DNA of 64,000 bases from Mycolicibacterium brisbanense (GCF_001570425.1 NZ_BCSX01000007.1:62001-126000), one strand, 5' to 3'; positions 44,302-53,744 are shown, counted from the stretch's first letter. Notes: generated by a model from the sequence alone, not told the origin. Program-made: numbers and translations.

Positions 44302-45179
44302 GAGAACAGCCCGGTGAGCCCGCGCCTGCCGAGACGGTGCGTGAGGATGTCGCGAGTCTGGGACAGCCCGAACGGCAAGCGGCGCAACGGCTGGCTGTAC
44401 CGCGACAGCCAGGACAACGTGGTCTCATCGCAGAAGCCGACCGCGCCGTGCAGTTGATGGCAAACCCGGAACACCACCTCTGCCGCCTCGATCGCGGCGA
44501 GCCGCAGCGCCAGCGCATCGTTGATCGCGTCGGGGCCGCCGATGCTCCAGAGTGCGTACTTGGCGAGGATGTCGACGCCGCTGCGCTCCACCTCGGCATC
44601 GGTCAGCTGGAACTGCACGCCCTGGAATGCGGACAAGGTCTGCCCGAACTGCTTGCGCAGGCCCACATGCGCGACGGTGAGTTCGAGGGCCCGGTCGAGC
44701 ATGCCGAGCAACGTCCAGCACGGCAGTACCAGACCCAGCGCGACGTCAGCGGCGCCGTCGTCGGCGGTGAGCCTCAACGCCGTGGTAAAGGCCGGCCCTG
44801 GCACCCCCAGGCCGGTGACGCGACTGCGTCGACCAGCCAATGTGGTTGCGAACCAGTCGATGTCGAGCCCGGCAAGCGCGGCTTCGGGCGCGGTGTCCGA
44901 GACGACGAGGACTCCGGCCAGCCGTTCGGCCACCGGGTACGGCAGCGCCCAGTATCCGGCGCTACGGCACAGCGCCGCGGCCGCCTCCAGCGCATCGGGG
45001 TCGCTGCGGGGTTCGAGTTCCCACGCCCCGAGACCGTCCAGCGTCGGAGCAACCAGGGCTTCACGGGTCTCCGGCTTGGCTTCGGCTTGTTGCAGAAGCT
45101 GATCCCCACCGGCCGCATCGAAAGCCCGAAGGGCCTGCCGGCCGTACTCTTTCGCATCGTCGCTGAGATCGAGAATCAC
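44298..45179 (-). CDS. Acyl-CoA dehydrogenase, short divergent subunit (293 aa)
   Basis: A 293-residue, strongly reduced acyl-CoA dehydrogenase. The C-terminal helical domain is recognisable (GLRKQFGQTLSAFQGVQFQL, CHQLHGAVGFCDE, LSRYSQPLRRLPFG), but the N-terminal domain is short and lacks the normal substrate-loop motifs. On its own it may not bind FAD fully. It overlaps the 383-residue gene upstream by 4 bases and probably forms a heterotetramer with it. GTG start. Confidence 0.82.
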   Translation of the reverse strand: MILDLSDDAKEYGRQALRAFDAAGGDQLLQQAEAKPETREALVAPTLDGLGAWELEPRSDPDALEAAAALCRSAGYWALPYPVAERLAGVLVVSDTAPEAALAGLDIDWFATTLAGRRSRVTGLGVPGPAFTTALRLTADDGAADVALGLVLPCWTLLGMLDRALELTVAHVGLRKQFGQTLSAFQGVQFQLTDAEVERSGVDILAKYALWSIGGPDAINDALALRLAAIEAAEVVFRVCHQLHGAVGFCDETTLSWLSRYSQPLRRLPFGLSQTRDILTHRLGRRGLTGLFS

Positions 45180-46327
45180 GCTCTGGCCTCCGCCAACATC
45201 GCCCGGGACAACAGGATGCGCTGCATCTCGATGCTGCCCGAGGACACCGTCGATGCCTGCGCGTAGCGCCAGTGGTCTTCAACTTCTTGTCGGAAGTACT
45301 CGCCGTTGCCGCCCCGCGGTAGCTCCGCGACGATCTCCATGAGCACCTCGGCGCTGTCCTGATCCAGCTTGGTCACGGCGATCCGATAGGCCGCCGCGTC
45401 AGCGGGTTTGACGCGCCCGGCGCTTTGCAGCGCCACCACGCGGTAAGCCATCAACCGGGCTCTTCTGCAGTGGGTGAGCATGCGGGTCCAGCGTCCCCGT
45501 AGCTCGGCAGGCAGGTCGTCCCAGGCATCACCGAGCACTGCGGGTGCGGCCTGCAGGAGTTTCTCGCACCTGGCGTAGCGTGCGATACCGACACGTTCGA
45601 ACGACATCACGTCCTGCAGGATCGCCCAGCCCTCGTCCACAGTCCCGAGAACATCGGCGTCGGTGACCCTGACCTCGTCGAAGAACACCTCGTTGAGGTG
45701 GTGCGGGCCCATCATGGTGCGGATGGGCCGTACGGTGATGGCCGGATCCGACATGGGCACCAGGAAGACGGTCAAGCCGTGCTGTTTCTTCCCGCCCTTG
45801 GACGTGCGGGCCAACAGAAAACACCACTGCGCCATGGTGGCGTACGACGTCCAGATCTTCTGCCCGTTGATGCGCCAGCCGTCGTCGTCGCGGAACGCCG
45901 ACGTCCGCAGTGATGCCAGGTCGGAGCCGGCCTCCGGCTCGGAAAAGCCTTGGCACCAAATCACTTCGCCGTTCGCGATGGGCGGCAGATGTCTGCGTTG
46001 CTGCTCCGGCGTGCCGTGGCGCATGATGATGGGCCCCACCCAGCTGACGCCCATGTACTGCGCGCCCCTCGGTTCGTGGTGGGCCCACATCTCTTCGCGC
46101 ACCACAGTCTGCTCCCACACCGAGGAGTCGTCGCCGCCGAACTCGCTGGGCCACGACATGCACAGCAGGTGCCGTTGCGCCAGGGTTCGGCAGAACCGCT
46201 GGGCCGCGTCGAGATCGGCGGGATCGTCGGTGAACGCCCCGAGGAAGTCGGCGGGCATCTGGTCGGCGATCAGCCCGCGTAGTTCGCCGCGCAGTCGGGT
46301 GGCCGCCTCGCCGAAGTCGAAATCCAT
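45176..46327 (-). CDS. Acyl-CoA dehydrogenase, long subunit (383 aa)
   Basis: A 383-residue FadE-type enzyme with SWPSEFGGDDSSVWEQTVVREEM (in pieces), GFSEPEAGSDLASLRTSAF, INGQKIWTSYA and SGSIEMQRILLSRAMLAEARA. The ATG at 46327 gives the normal N-terminus; a longer in-frame reading overlaps the CoA-transferase gene. It is 11 bases after that transferase. Likely partner is the short gene overlapping its 3' end. Confidence 0.9.
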   Translation of the reverse strand: MDFDFGEAATRLRGELRGLIADQMPADFLGAFTDDPADLDAAQRFCRTLAQRHLLCMSWPSEFGGDDSSVWEQTVVREEMWAHHEPRGAQYMGVSWVGPIIMRHGTPEQQRRHLPPIANGEVIWCQGFSEPEAGSDLASLRTSAFRDDDGWRINGQKIWTSYATMAQWCFLLARTSKGGKKQHGLTVFLVPMSDPAITVRPIRTMMGPHHLNEVFFDEVRVTDADVLGTVDEGWAILQDVMSFERVGIARYARCEKLLQAAPAVLGDAWDDLPAELRGRWTRMLTHCRRARLMAYRVVALQSAGRVKPADAAAYRIAVTKLDQDSAEVLMEIVAELPRGGNGEYFRQEVEDHWRYAQASTVSSGSIEMQRILLSRAMLAEARA

Positions 46328-46338
46328 TGGTCGTCTTT

Positions 46339-47487
46339 CTAAGCGGTCTCGTGATGGGCGCCGAGCTCGGCGAGTACCTCGGCGGTGTCGGCACCCAGCT
46401 CGGGTGCGAATCCGCCCACCCGGCCCGGGGTGCGGGAGAACCACGTCGGCACACCGGGAAACCGCACCGGCCCGTGCGTGGTGGCGACGGTCTCGAACAA
46501 GCCGACGGCGTTGAGGTGCGGGTTGTCGAACAACGCGTCGGGCGTGTGCACGGCCGCGGCGGGAATCTCCAAGTCCCGGAACAGCTGCAGCCACTCGTCG
46601 GTGGTGCGTTCCTTCAGGGTCCGCGCCAACAGCCCGTACACGGTGTCGATCTGGTGGGCCCGCTGCTCGAGCGTCGCGAATTGTGGTCCGTTCCAGGCGG
46701 GCTGCACGCGCTCGATGAAGGCGTTCCAGTGCTTGTCGTTGTAGATCAGCGCCGCGATCTGACCGTCCTTGGTCTCGTAGGGCTTGCGATTGGGCGCGAC
46801 CGCGCGCGGGTAGACCGCGGGGCTCAGCGGCGGATCGAACATCGCGCCGTTGGCATGCTCGACGAGCATGAACGAGGCCATGGTCTCGAACATGCTGACC
46901 TCGACCTCCTGCCCCTCACCGGTGCGCTCGCGGTGGAACAGCGCCATCATCGTGGCGTACAGCGCGGTCAGTCCCGCGACCTTGTCGGCCATGATGGTGC
47001 CGACATAGCCGGCCTCGCCCGTCAATTGCTCTTGCACTGCGGGCAATCCGCATTCGGCCTGGATGGTGTCGTCATAGGCGGGGCGATCGGCATCCGGCCC
47101 ACGCCGGCCGTAGCCGTAGCAGTTGGTGTAGACGATCGCCGGGTTGATCGCCGCGACGCGGTCGTAGCCGAAGCCGAGCTTGGCGATCGCCTTGGCCCGC
47201 ATGGAATGAATGAACACGTCGGCGGTTGCGATCAACGCGCGCAACGCTTCCCGGTCTGCTTCGGTCTGCAGATCCAGCACGATCCCCCGCTTACCGCGAT
47301 TGACGTTCACGAACACGCCGCTCATACCCGGTGCCGGGCCCACCGAGATGTACCGCGTGTTGTCACCTTGTGGCGGTTCGACTTTGATCACGTCAGCACC
47401 CATGTCAGCCATGATCTGCGTGCAGTACGGGCCCATCACCATGGCCGTGAGGTCGACTACGCGCACGCCGTGCAGCGGGCCGCTCAC
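46339..47487 (-). CDS. CaiB/BaiF family (type III) CoA-transferase
   Basis: A 382-residue type III CoA-transferase. It starts MSGPLHGVRVVDLTAMVMGPYCTQIMADMGADVIKVE (in pieces), where the Asp of the family active site would follow; FVNVNRGKRGIVLDL and GEGQEVEVSMFETMASFML are conserved. It moves CoA between acids such as a pathway acid and a dicarboxylic acid. GTG start overlapping the SDR stop (GTGA). Confidence 0.9.
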   Translation of the reverse strand: MSGPLHGVRVVDLTAMVMGPYCTQIMADMGADVIKVEPPQGDNTRYISVGPAPGMSGVFVNVNRGKRGIVLDLQTEADREALRALIATADVFIHSMRAKAIAKLGFGYDRVAAINPAIVYTNCYGYGRRGPDADRPAYDDTIQAECGLPAVQEQLTGEAGYVGTIMADKVAGLTALYATMMALFHRERTGEGQEVEVSMFETMASFMLVEHANGAMFDPPLSPAVYPRAVAPNRKPYETKDGQIAALIYNDKHWNAFIERVQPAWNGPQFATLEQRAHQIDTVYGLLARTLKERTTDEWLQLFRDLEIPAAAVHTPDALFDNPHLNAVGLFETVATTHGPVRFPGVPTWFSRTPGRVGGFAPELGADTAEVLAELGAHHETA

Positions 47488-48404
47488 GATGTTCCAACCC
47501 TGGGTGCCGCTCTGTCGAAGCTGTAGCGAATGTGGGCCCCGTGCCCGTCGGGCACCACCGGGAAGCTCACCGGTGCGCTCATGTCACGGATCGCATCGAT
47601 GTTGGCGTCGACCTCCTCGATCGTCCACTCCGGACGGTAGACGCCCGGTGACTCCGACACCGCGACGCGGGCCACCCGCCCGGCGATCGCGACGTATACT
47701 TCGCCTGTGACACTGCAGTTTTCGTGCGTAAGCCAACCTACGACGGGTGCCACCAGCTCGGGGCCCATCGGTGGATAGGCCGACATGTCGAGGCCTTCGG
47801 CCATCCGCGTGACGGCACCGGGCACGATGGCGTTGCACGTGACGCCGTGCGCAGCCCCTTCCAGCGCGACGACGTTGCACAGCCCGAGGATGCCCGCCTT
47901 GGCCGCCGCATAGTTGGCCACGCCGTGGTTGCCGTACAGGCCGCCGATCGAGCTCGTCAAGACGACCCTGCCGTATCCGGCGTCGCACATCGGCGGAAAC
48001 GCCGGCCGCACCACGTGGAAAGCGCCCCGCAGGTGAACGTCGAGCACGGCGTCGAAGTCCTCGTACGTCATGTCCCTGAGCGCGCCGCGCCGGACGATGC
48101 CCGCGTTGTGGATCAGGATGTCGATGCGGCCATAGGCTTCCAGTGCGGTGTCGATGACGGCCTGGCCACCTTCGGCTGTCGCCACGGTGTCGGTGTTGGC
48201 GACGGCTTGGCCACCCGCCGTGAGGATTTCGTCGACCACCGAGTGAGCGGGGCCAGGGTCGTTGCCGCCGCCGGTGAGGCTGCCGCCAGGATCGTTGACG
48301 ACGACTTTCGCTCCCCGCGCTGCCAACAGCTGCGCGTACGCACGGCCCAGGCCCCGGCCGGCTCCGGTGACGACGGCGACGCGATGGTCGAAGCGCAGCG
48401 TCAC
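47484..48404 (-). CDS. SDR of the MFE2/3-hydroxyacyl-CoA dehydrogenase type
   Basis: A 306-residue SDR with [29 protein letters not shown], which is the typical start of the (3R)-hydroxyacyl-CoA dehydrogenase domain of multifunctional enzyme type 2, then HNAG, TSSIGGLYGNHGVANYAAAK with catalytic Ser and YxxxK, and a longer C-terminal extension than simple SDRs. This supports a beta-oxidation role on a bulky CoA thioester. GTG start overlapping the BVMO stop (GTGA). Confidence 0.87.
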   Translation of the reverse strand: MTLRFDHRVAVVTGAGRGLGRAYAQLLAARGAKVVVNDPGGSLTGGGNDPGPAHSVVDEILTAGGQAVANTDTVATAEGGQAVIDTALEAYGRIDILIHNAGIVRRGALRDMTYEDFDAVLDVHLRGAFHVVRPAFPPMCDAGYGRVVLTSSIGGLYGNHGVANYAAAKAGILGLCNVVALEGAAHGVTCNAIVPGAVTRMAEGLDMSAYPPMGPELVAPVVGWLTHENCSVTGEVYVAIAGRVARVAVSESPGVYRPEWTIEEVDANIDAIRDMSAPVSFPVVPDGHGAHIRYSFDRAAPRVGTS

Positions 48405-50239
48405 GTGGTTTCCAGGCCTTCCAAGTCGCCCTGGTCCCGCCATGCCTTGAGCAGATCCCCGAACGCGTAGAAGCCGGGACCATACGGCTCGCCTAAATGG
48501 GATCGAATCCCCTCCGCGTCCTTTCCAACCCCGCCACCTTCGTTGTTGTAGTAGCCGGGTGTGCATTCGGCGTCGAACGCCGAGGTGTCGATGTATGACT
48601 CCTTGATGGTCCGGCACCAGCCGTCCTGCGCTGCCTGGCTGGGTTCGACGGTGGTGATGCCACGGCTTAGTGCCTCGGCGATCACGTAGGCGATGTGCTC
48701 GCCCTGCAGTTCGTAATTCGCGGCGATGTTGGCCGAGATTCCCACTTGCGTGAAGCCGGTGAAGAACTGGTTGGGAAATCCGCGGCTGGTCATGCCGTGC
48801 AGGGTCTTGTAGCCGTTGGCCCACGCGTCATACAGCGACAGGCCGTCACGACCTTTGATGGTGTCGATGGAGTAGCGCCTGCTGATCTCGGTGGTGATCT
48901 CGAAGCCGCTGGCGAAGATGATGCAGTCGACGTCGTATTCGCGCCCGCCCGCGACAATGCCCGTTGCGGTGATCCGTTCCACGCCTTTGGCTTCGGAGAC
49001 GTCGACCAGGGTGACATTGGGCCGGTTGAAGCTCGGCAGATAGTCGTCGTTGGAACAGGGCCTCTTGCACAGGAACCGGTAGTACGGCTTGAGCGCTTCG
49101 GCGGTGTCGGGGTCTTCGACCAGCGCCTCGACCCTGCGGCGCAGGCGCTCCATGACCTTGTAGTCCTCTTCTTCGCGCAGGCTCATGAACTGCTCGGGGC
49201 TCAGCGCCGCCGGATCTGCCAGGGCGAGCACCCGGGCTGCGGTGTTGCGCCCCAGTTCGGTCCAGAAGTCGCACACCAGGTCCGGTTGCCCCAGCGCCAT
49301 GCCTTCGAATGTCCAGGCGTGGAAGTTGCGTTGGCGTTCCTTCTGCCAGCCCGGCTGCAGCGTCTTGACCCACTCGGAGTCGGTGGCGGTGTTGTTGCGT
49401 TCGTCCACCGTCGATGGCGTGCGTTGGAACACGTACAGGTGCTGAGCATCTCGAGCCAGGTGCGGCACCAGCTGCACACCGGTGGCGCCGGTGCCGATCA
49501 GGGCGACCCTCTTGTCAGCCAACTTGTGGAGCCCGCCCGAGCTGTCGCCTCCGGTGTAGTCGTAGTCCCAGCGCGACGAGTGGAACATGTGCCCGCCGAA
49601 GTCTTTTATGCCTGGGATCCCCGGCAGTTTGGGCCGATTGAAAGATCCGGAGGCCATCACCACGAACCGGGCCCGGATGTCGTCGCCGCGGTTGGTGCTG
49701 ATCCGCCACCGCTGGATGTCGTCCTCCCATGTCAAGGCCTTGACCTGGGTGGAGAAGACGGCACCGTCGTAGAGGCCGTAATGCTTGCCGATGTTGCGGC
49801 AGTGCTGCCAGATCTCCGCGCCGTCGGCGAACTTCTTGCTCGGCATGAAGTCGAGCTCTTCGAGAAGAGGTATGTAGCAGTAGGATTCGTTGTCGCACTG
49901 GATGCCAGGATAGCGGTTCCAATACCAGACGCCGCCGAAGTCTCCGCCCATCTCGATGATGTGCACGTCCTCGACGCCGGCCTTCTTCAGATACGCACCG
50001 GCGAGCAGACCGGCGAACCCGCCGCCGAGCACGGCCACGTCGTTGTCGACGTCGATCGAGTCCCGCTCGACATACGGGGTGTGCGGGTCGACCTCACCGA
50101 ATTCCGAGAACTGCTCTCCGGTCTGCACATACTGCTTGGAACCTTCTGTGCGCAACCGCTTCTCGCGCTCGACTCGGTACTTCTCGCGGAGCGCCGCGAT
50201 GTCGATATCCGTGGGGGTGTCGGTGGGCCCGCAAGTCAT
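48401..50239 (-). CDS. Baeyer-Villiger-type flavin monooxygenase
   Basis: A 612-residue FAD/NADPH monooxygenase. FAD-binding LGGGFAGLLAGAYL (from residue 71), the Baeyer-Villiger fingerprint FGGHMFHSSRWDY (214-226), second nucleotide motif GTGATG (249-254) and RYPGIQCDNESYCYIP resemble the larger cyclododecanone/phenylacetone/steroid-type BVMOs with an N-terminal extension of about 60 residues. These insert oxygen beside a ketone to give an ester or lactone. Overlaps both neighbours by 4 bases. Confidence 0.92.
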   Translation of the reverse strand: MTCGPTDTPTDIDIAALREKYRVEREKRLRTEGSKQYVQTGEQFSEFGEVDPHTPYVERDSIDVDNDVAVLGGGFAGLLAGAYLKKAGVEDVHIIEMGGDFGGVWYWNRYPGIQCDNESYCYIPLLEELDFMPSKKFADGAEIWQHCRNIGKHYGLYDGAVFSTQVKALTWEDDIQRWRISTNRGDDIRARFVVMASGSFNRPKLPGIPGIKDFGGHMFHSSRWDYDYTGGDSSGGLHKLADKRVALIGTGATGVQLVPHLARDAQHLYVFQRTPSTVDERNNTATDSEWVKTLQPGWQKERQRNFHAWTFEGMALGQPDLVCDFWTELGRNTAARVLALADPAALSPEQFMSLREEEDYKVMERLRRRVEALVEDPDTAEALKPYYRFLCKRPCSNDDYLPSFNRPNVTLVDVSEAKGVERITATGIVAGGREYDVDCIIFASGFEITTEISRRYSIDTIKGRDGLSLYDAWANGYKTLHGMTSRGFPNQFFTGFTQVGISANIAANYELQGEHIAYVIAEALSRGITTVEPSQAAQDGWCRTIKESYIDTSAFDAECTPGYYNNEGGGVGKDAEGIRSHLGEPYGPGFYAFGDLLKAWRDQGDLEGLETT

Positions 50240-51408
50240 GCGTTGGCCTTTTCGGGCAGCGCGGCCGCGTGTAGCGGGGCGTCCATATCGTGCACGGCGG
50301 GGAGCACCTCTTGGGCGAACAGCCGGACGCTCTCGAAGGCCTTCTCGTATGGCATGGTGCCGAACTGCGGCACGATGGTGACCTCACAGAACGAGCACGC
50401 CTCCTGCGCGGCCTTGAGCTTCTCGAACACGGTCTGTGGCGTGCCGATCAGCAGGTTGGAGGCGTGGTACCCGGGCGGGCCGCCCTTCTTCTGATTCCCG
50501 ACCTCCGATGCCAGCAGCGCTGTCGCGCTCGCCTCGCGCGCGGCGTAGGCCTCATAACCCTTGACGCCCTGGAAGTTCGAGGCGTCGGCAAAACCGTAGT
50601 GCACGTTGACGTCTCGGTTGGCGGTCCAGATCCACTCTTCGGTGTCTTGCGCCTCGGCTTCCGATGGCACGCAGTACATGAACATCACGTTCTTCGGCTG
50701 ACACGGCCCGAGACCTTCCTCGGCGCGGAAGGTGTTGACCTTGCGGACCTCCTCACCGGCGTCGGTGATCGGCTTGTTGCCGACGAACAGCGGCACCATG
50801 CCACGGCGGGACAGGATTTCGAGGGATTCCGCGGTGGAGGACGAGCTGTAGATGCGGTCGAACAGGTCAGTGCTGATCGGTTCGGGGCGCAACGACATCT
50901 CCGGGAACGAGAAGATCTTGCCGTCGTAGGAGAACCGTTCACCGGAGAACGCGAGCTTGAGGATGTCCAGCGTCTCGTTGAACCGGTCGCGGCTCTCCTC
51001 GCGCGGGACACCGACCGCGGCGAACTCGGCCTTGGACACGCCACGCCCCAGGCCGATGGTGGTGTAGCGACCGTTGGAGACGATGTCGAGGTAGGCGATC
51101 TGGGTGGCCAGCCGGATCGGGTTCCACCACGGCACCACCGCGACGAACGTGCCCAGGCTGACCCGTTCGGTGCGTCCGGCGAAATAGGTGAGCGCCTGAA
51201 TCGGGTTGGGCGTCATGCCATATGGTGTGCCGTGGTGCTCGGGGAACCAGATCCCGTCAAAACCCAGTGGTTCGGCGAGATCACCGAGGGCCAGCGCCGC
51301 CTGCACGCACTTGTAGTCGGGCGTGGCGGGACGACGGGTGAAGTCGCCGGCGAGTACGCGTTCCCAATCGTGGGAGTTCTGGGCCCCCGTACCGAGGTTG
51401 ACCTTCAT
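50236..51408 (-). CDS. LLM-class flavin-dependent monooxygenase (bacterial luciferase-like)
   Basis: A 390-residue luciferase-like TIM-barrel enzyme: GFDGIWFPEHHGTPYGMTPNPIQALTYFAGRT (in pieces), LGTFVAVVPWWNPIRLATQIAYLDIVSNGRYTTIGLGRGV and PREESRDRFNETLDILK are typical of FMN-dependent alkanal/terpenoid monooxygenases. The ATG at 51408 has GGAGGAG eight bases upstream and is the natural N-terminus. It probably needs an external flavin reductase, not found here. Starts 17 bases after the Rieske gene. Confidence 0.9.
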   Translation of the reverse strand: MKVNLGTGAQNSHDWERVLAGDFTRRPATPDYKCVQAALALGDLAEPLGFDGIWFPEHHGTPYGMTPNPIQALTYFAGRTERVSLGTFVAVVPWWNPIRLATQIAYLDIVSNGRYTTIGLGRGVSKAEFAAVGVPREESRDRFNETLDILKLAFSGERFSYDGKIFSFPEMSLRPEPISTDLFDRIYSSSSTAESLEILSRRGMVPLFVGNKPITDAGEEVRKVNTFRAEEGLGPCQPKNVMFMYCVPSEAEAQDTEEWIWTANRDVNVHYGFADASNFQGVKGYEAYAAREASATALLASEVGNQKKGGPPGYHASNLLIGTPQTVFEKLKAAQEACSFCEVTIVPQFGTMPYEKAFESVRLFAQEVLPAVHDMDAPLHAAALPEKANA

Positions 51409-51425
51409 GTTCTCTCCTCCACAAA

Positions 51426-52769
51426 TCACTGGATGGCCCGGGGTTCTCCGACGCCCATGTACTTCGACAGTTGGTAGTGCAGGTTGACGGTGCTGCGTTC
51501 GCGGTAGGGGTTGGGTTTGGTTCCGGGGAAACCGGCCGATTTCATTCCCTGCTGGACGGCGGCCATGTTCGAGAAGTCCTGTGGCAGCACCGATAGCCAG
51601 TTTGGGCTGCCGGCCGGGGTGTACACCCATTCGGTCTGGGGCTCTTGCCCTTTCGGGTACAGCTCGAAGACGGACACCTCGAAGATGCACTTGTCGGGGT
51701 TGTAGCTCGGATCGGGCCGGGCGCTGTAGCACAGGGCGCTGGTGAGGCCCTGCCCGATCTGGAAGTTCGGGAAGAGCTGCCACGCGGTGCCGCTCTGGCC
51801 CAGAATGTCGGGCGGGATGGTCGGCCAGACCACGCCGCGCGCCTCGTCATCGCGGCGGGCCGAGGTCAGCCAGTGCTCGAGCACCTTGTCGGCCGGGGTG
51901 CCCTCGGGCAGTTCGTCGACGAGGCGCTTGGCGGCGTTGACCAGTGTCTGCGTAGTGGTCGCATTGGTCTCTTCCATGGTGTAGACCTGCATCTCCGCCG
52001 TCGAGATCCGCGGATCCCCGGTGCCGAGACGAATCTTGGACTTGGTCTCCTCCAGATCGTCCGGGGCGTCGTAGCCGATGTTGGAGTGCCGGCCCTGCAC
52101 TTTCGCCCAGCCCTTGAATTCGCCGAACTTGTTGAACTCCGGGTGAGTGGTGAACACGTGGTAGGTCTCGTTGAAGGCCTCCATCGCGACTTTCCAGTTG
52201 CAGTCGAAGTTCAACCATTTGCGCCACTTGTAACGCATGTTCTCCAGACCGAACGGATCAAGGATCTTGGCGGCGGGAAAGAGGAAGTCCGCCAACGGTT
52301 CCGGGTCGGAGTCCAGATTGATGAACAGCCAGCCGCCCCAGGTGTCCACGTGAACACGGCTCAGTCGGGTGTTCTCCGGGCTCAGTGCGCCCTGCCAGTC
52401 GTCCTGTTCGCGGATGTGGGTGCAGGCGCCGCTCAGATCGTAGGTCCAGCCGTGGAATCCGCAGACGAACGACTTGCGGGTGCGTGCACAGGCGTTCTTG
52501 GCGCCTTTCGGGGTGTCGATCAGCCGCCGGCCGCGATGCATGCACACGTTGTGGTGGGCCGCGAAGTCGTCGGCGCCGGTACGCACGACGATGATCGAGT
52601 CGTCGAGGATGTCGTAGGTGAGGTAGCTGCCGACTTCGGGCAGGTCCTCGACGCGGCCGACCTGCTGCCATACCTTGCGCCACAACCGGTCTCGCTCGGC
52701 ACGCGCGTAGTCCGGTGAGAGGTAGGCGTCCACGCCGATGGTCATGGGGCCGGATAGTTCTTCTGTCAC
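51426..52769 (-). CDS. Rieske non-haem iron oxygenase, alpha subunit
   Basis: A 447-residue ring-hydroxylating oxygenase. The Rieske cluster ligands are Cys76 and His78 (CMHRG) and Cys103 and His106 (CGFHGW). The mononuclear iron motif is NWKVAMEAFNETYHVFTTH, with His204 and His209. N-terminal and catalytic domains have normal length. No ferredoxin, reductase or beta subunit gene is adjacent, so electrons must come from an unlinked reductase, as with KshA/KshB. GTG start overlapping the SDR stop. Confidence 0.93.
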   Translation of the reverse strand: MTEELSGPMTIGVDAYLSPDYARAERDRLWRKVWQQVGRVEDLPEVGSYLTYDILDDSIIVVRTGADDFAAHHNVCMHRGRRLIDTPKGAKNACARTRKSFVCGFHGWTYDLSGACTHIREQDDWQGALSPENTRLSRVHVDTWGGWLFINLDSDPEPLADFLFPAAKILDPFGLENMRYKWRKWLNFDCNWKVAMEAFNETYHVFTTHPEFNKFGEFKGWAKVQGRHSNIGYDAPDDLEETKSKIRLGTGDPRISTAEMQVYTMEETNATTTQTLVNAAKRLVDELPEGTPADKVLEHWLTSARRDDEARGVVWPTIPPDILGQSGTAWQLFPNFQIGQGLTSALCYSARPDPSYNPDKCIFEVSVFELYPKGQEPQTEWVYTPAGSPNWLSVLPQDFSNMAAVQQGMKSAGFPGTKPNPYRERSTVNLHYQLSKYMGVGEPRAIQ

Positions 52770-53614
52770 TGATGCCTCCTCATGGCCGCGCGAAAGTCGT
52801 CGTCCTTCAGGAACAGTGAGGTGTTGTCCGCACCGAGATGCGTCCAGCGCAGGTTGAGCCCGCCGTCGACCAGCAGGGTCTGGCCGGTGATGTAACTCGA
52901 CAGGTCCGACAGCAGAAACAGGATCGCACCGGCCTGCTCGTCGGGCGTGCCGCGGCGCCCCATCGCGATGGCGCGGCGGTCCCGGTCCGGATCGGTGTCG
53001 ACATATGTTGCCGAGGCGGCGGTTTCGGTGACGCCGGGTGCGACGGCATTGACGCGGATACCGTCAGCGGCGAGTTCGGCGGCCATGGTTCGCGTGGCCG
53101 CGACAATCGCGGCTTTCGCGGTGCCGTACGCGATGTGGTAGGGCGCGGTGTTCATACCGCTGATCGACGACACCGAGACGATCGAACCTGCGTTGCCGTG
53201 GGCACGGATCTCCGCGGCGACGGCCTGGCTCATGAAGAACATGGTTTCGAGGTTCGCCGTGAACAATTCGCGCCAGTCGGCCCGCGTGACCCGCGTGGCA
53301 GGCATCCAGGTCCGCGGCGCGGCCCCGCCGGCGACATTCACGAGGCCGTACAACGGCTCCCCGGTACGGCGCACTGCATCGAGCACGGTGGCGATGCCGG
53401 CATCGGTCGCGGCGTCGGCGACCACCGGCACCACGCTCATGCCCTGGTCCACCAGGGGCCCGACATGGGCGTCGAGGTTGTCACGCGATCGGCTGAACGC
53501 CACGACGGTGGCGCCCGCCTCGGCTACCAGGCGCGTGACGCTGGTGCCGATGCCACCGCCACCAGCGCCCGACACCACCACGACCCGGCCGGTCAAACTC
53601 AGCTGACTGTCCAC
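52766..53614 (-). CDS. Short-chain dehydrogenase/reductase, first gene of the leftward operon
   Basis: A 282-residue SDR. The cofactor loop SGAGGGGIGTS is longer in glycine than usual; NVAGG replaces NNAG, the catalytic Ser is in SIVSVSSISG and YGTAK is the YxxxK motif. The C-terminal extension (RWTHLGADNTSLFLKDDDF) is unusual. GTG start. It probably oxidises the alcohol made by an oxygenase to the ketone used by the BVMO. A perfect TTGTCCGGACAA palindrome lies 11 bases upstream. Confidence 0.87.
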   Translation of the reverse strand: MDSQLSLTGRVVVVSGAGGGGIGTSVTRLVAEAGATVVAFSRSRDNLDAHVGPLVDQGMSVVPVVADAATDAGIATVLDAVRRTGEPLYGLVNVAGGAAPRTWMPATRVTRADWRELFTANLETMFFMSQAVAAEIRAHGNAGSIVSVSSISGMNTAPYHIAYGTAKAAIVAATRTMAAELAADGIRVNAVAPGVTETAASATYVDTDPDRDRRAIAMGRRGTPDEQAGAILFLLSDLSSYITGQTLLVDGGLNLRWTHLGADNTSLFLKDDDFRAAMRRHQ

Positions 53615-53625
53615 GGCTGACCTAT

Positions 53626-53637
53626 TTGTCCGGACAA
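53626..53637. promoter_or_regulatory. Operator 1 for the GntR regulator (perfect palindrome)
   Basis: TTGTCCGGACAA is a perfect 12-base palindrome directly upstream of the leftward SDR start and just downstream of a minus-strand TATGTT that could be the -10. GntR-family proteins bind such short GT..AC palindromes. Confidence 0.65.
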
Positions 53638-53721
53638 CATACGATGCTCTTCATATACGAGAACACTATTCCGCAGGGATTATTCGCCCGTCAAGAGTGT
53701 CTCTGGCTCAGTGCAGACCTA

Positions 53722-53733
53722 TTGTCTGGACTA
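53722..53733. promoter_or_regulatory. Operator 2 for the GntR regulator, overlapping the rightward -35
   Basis: TTGTCTGGACTA matches operator 1 at 10 of 12 positions. Its first six bases could serve as a -35, 17 bases before TAACGT (53745-53750), which ends 8 bases before the GTG start at 53759. Confidence 0.6.
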
Positions 53734-53744
53734 CGGCGTCTTGC

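Noticed and set aside
48695..50494. 599-codon plus-strand frame opposite the BVMO
   Set aside because: Antisense shadow of the monooxygenase; composition is meaningless and no start signal is seen.
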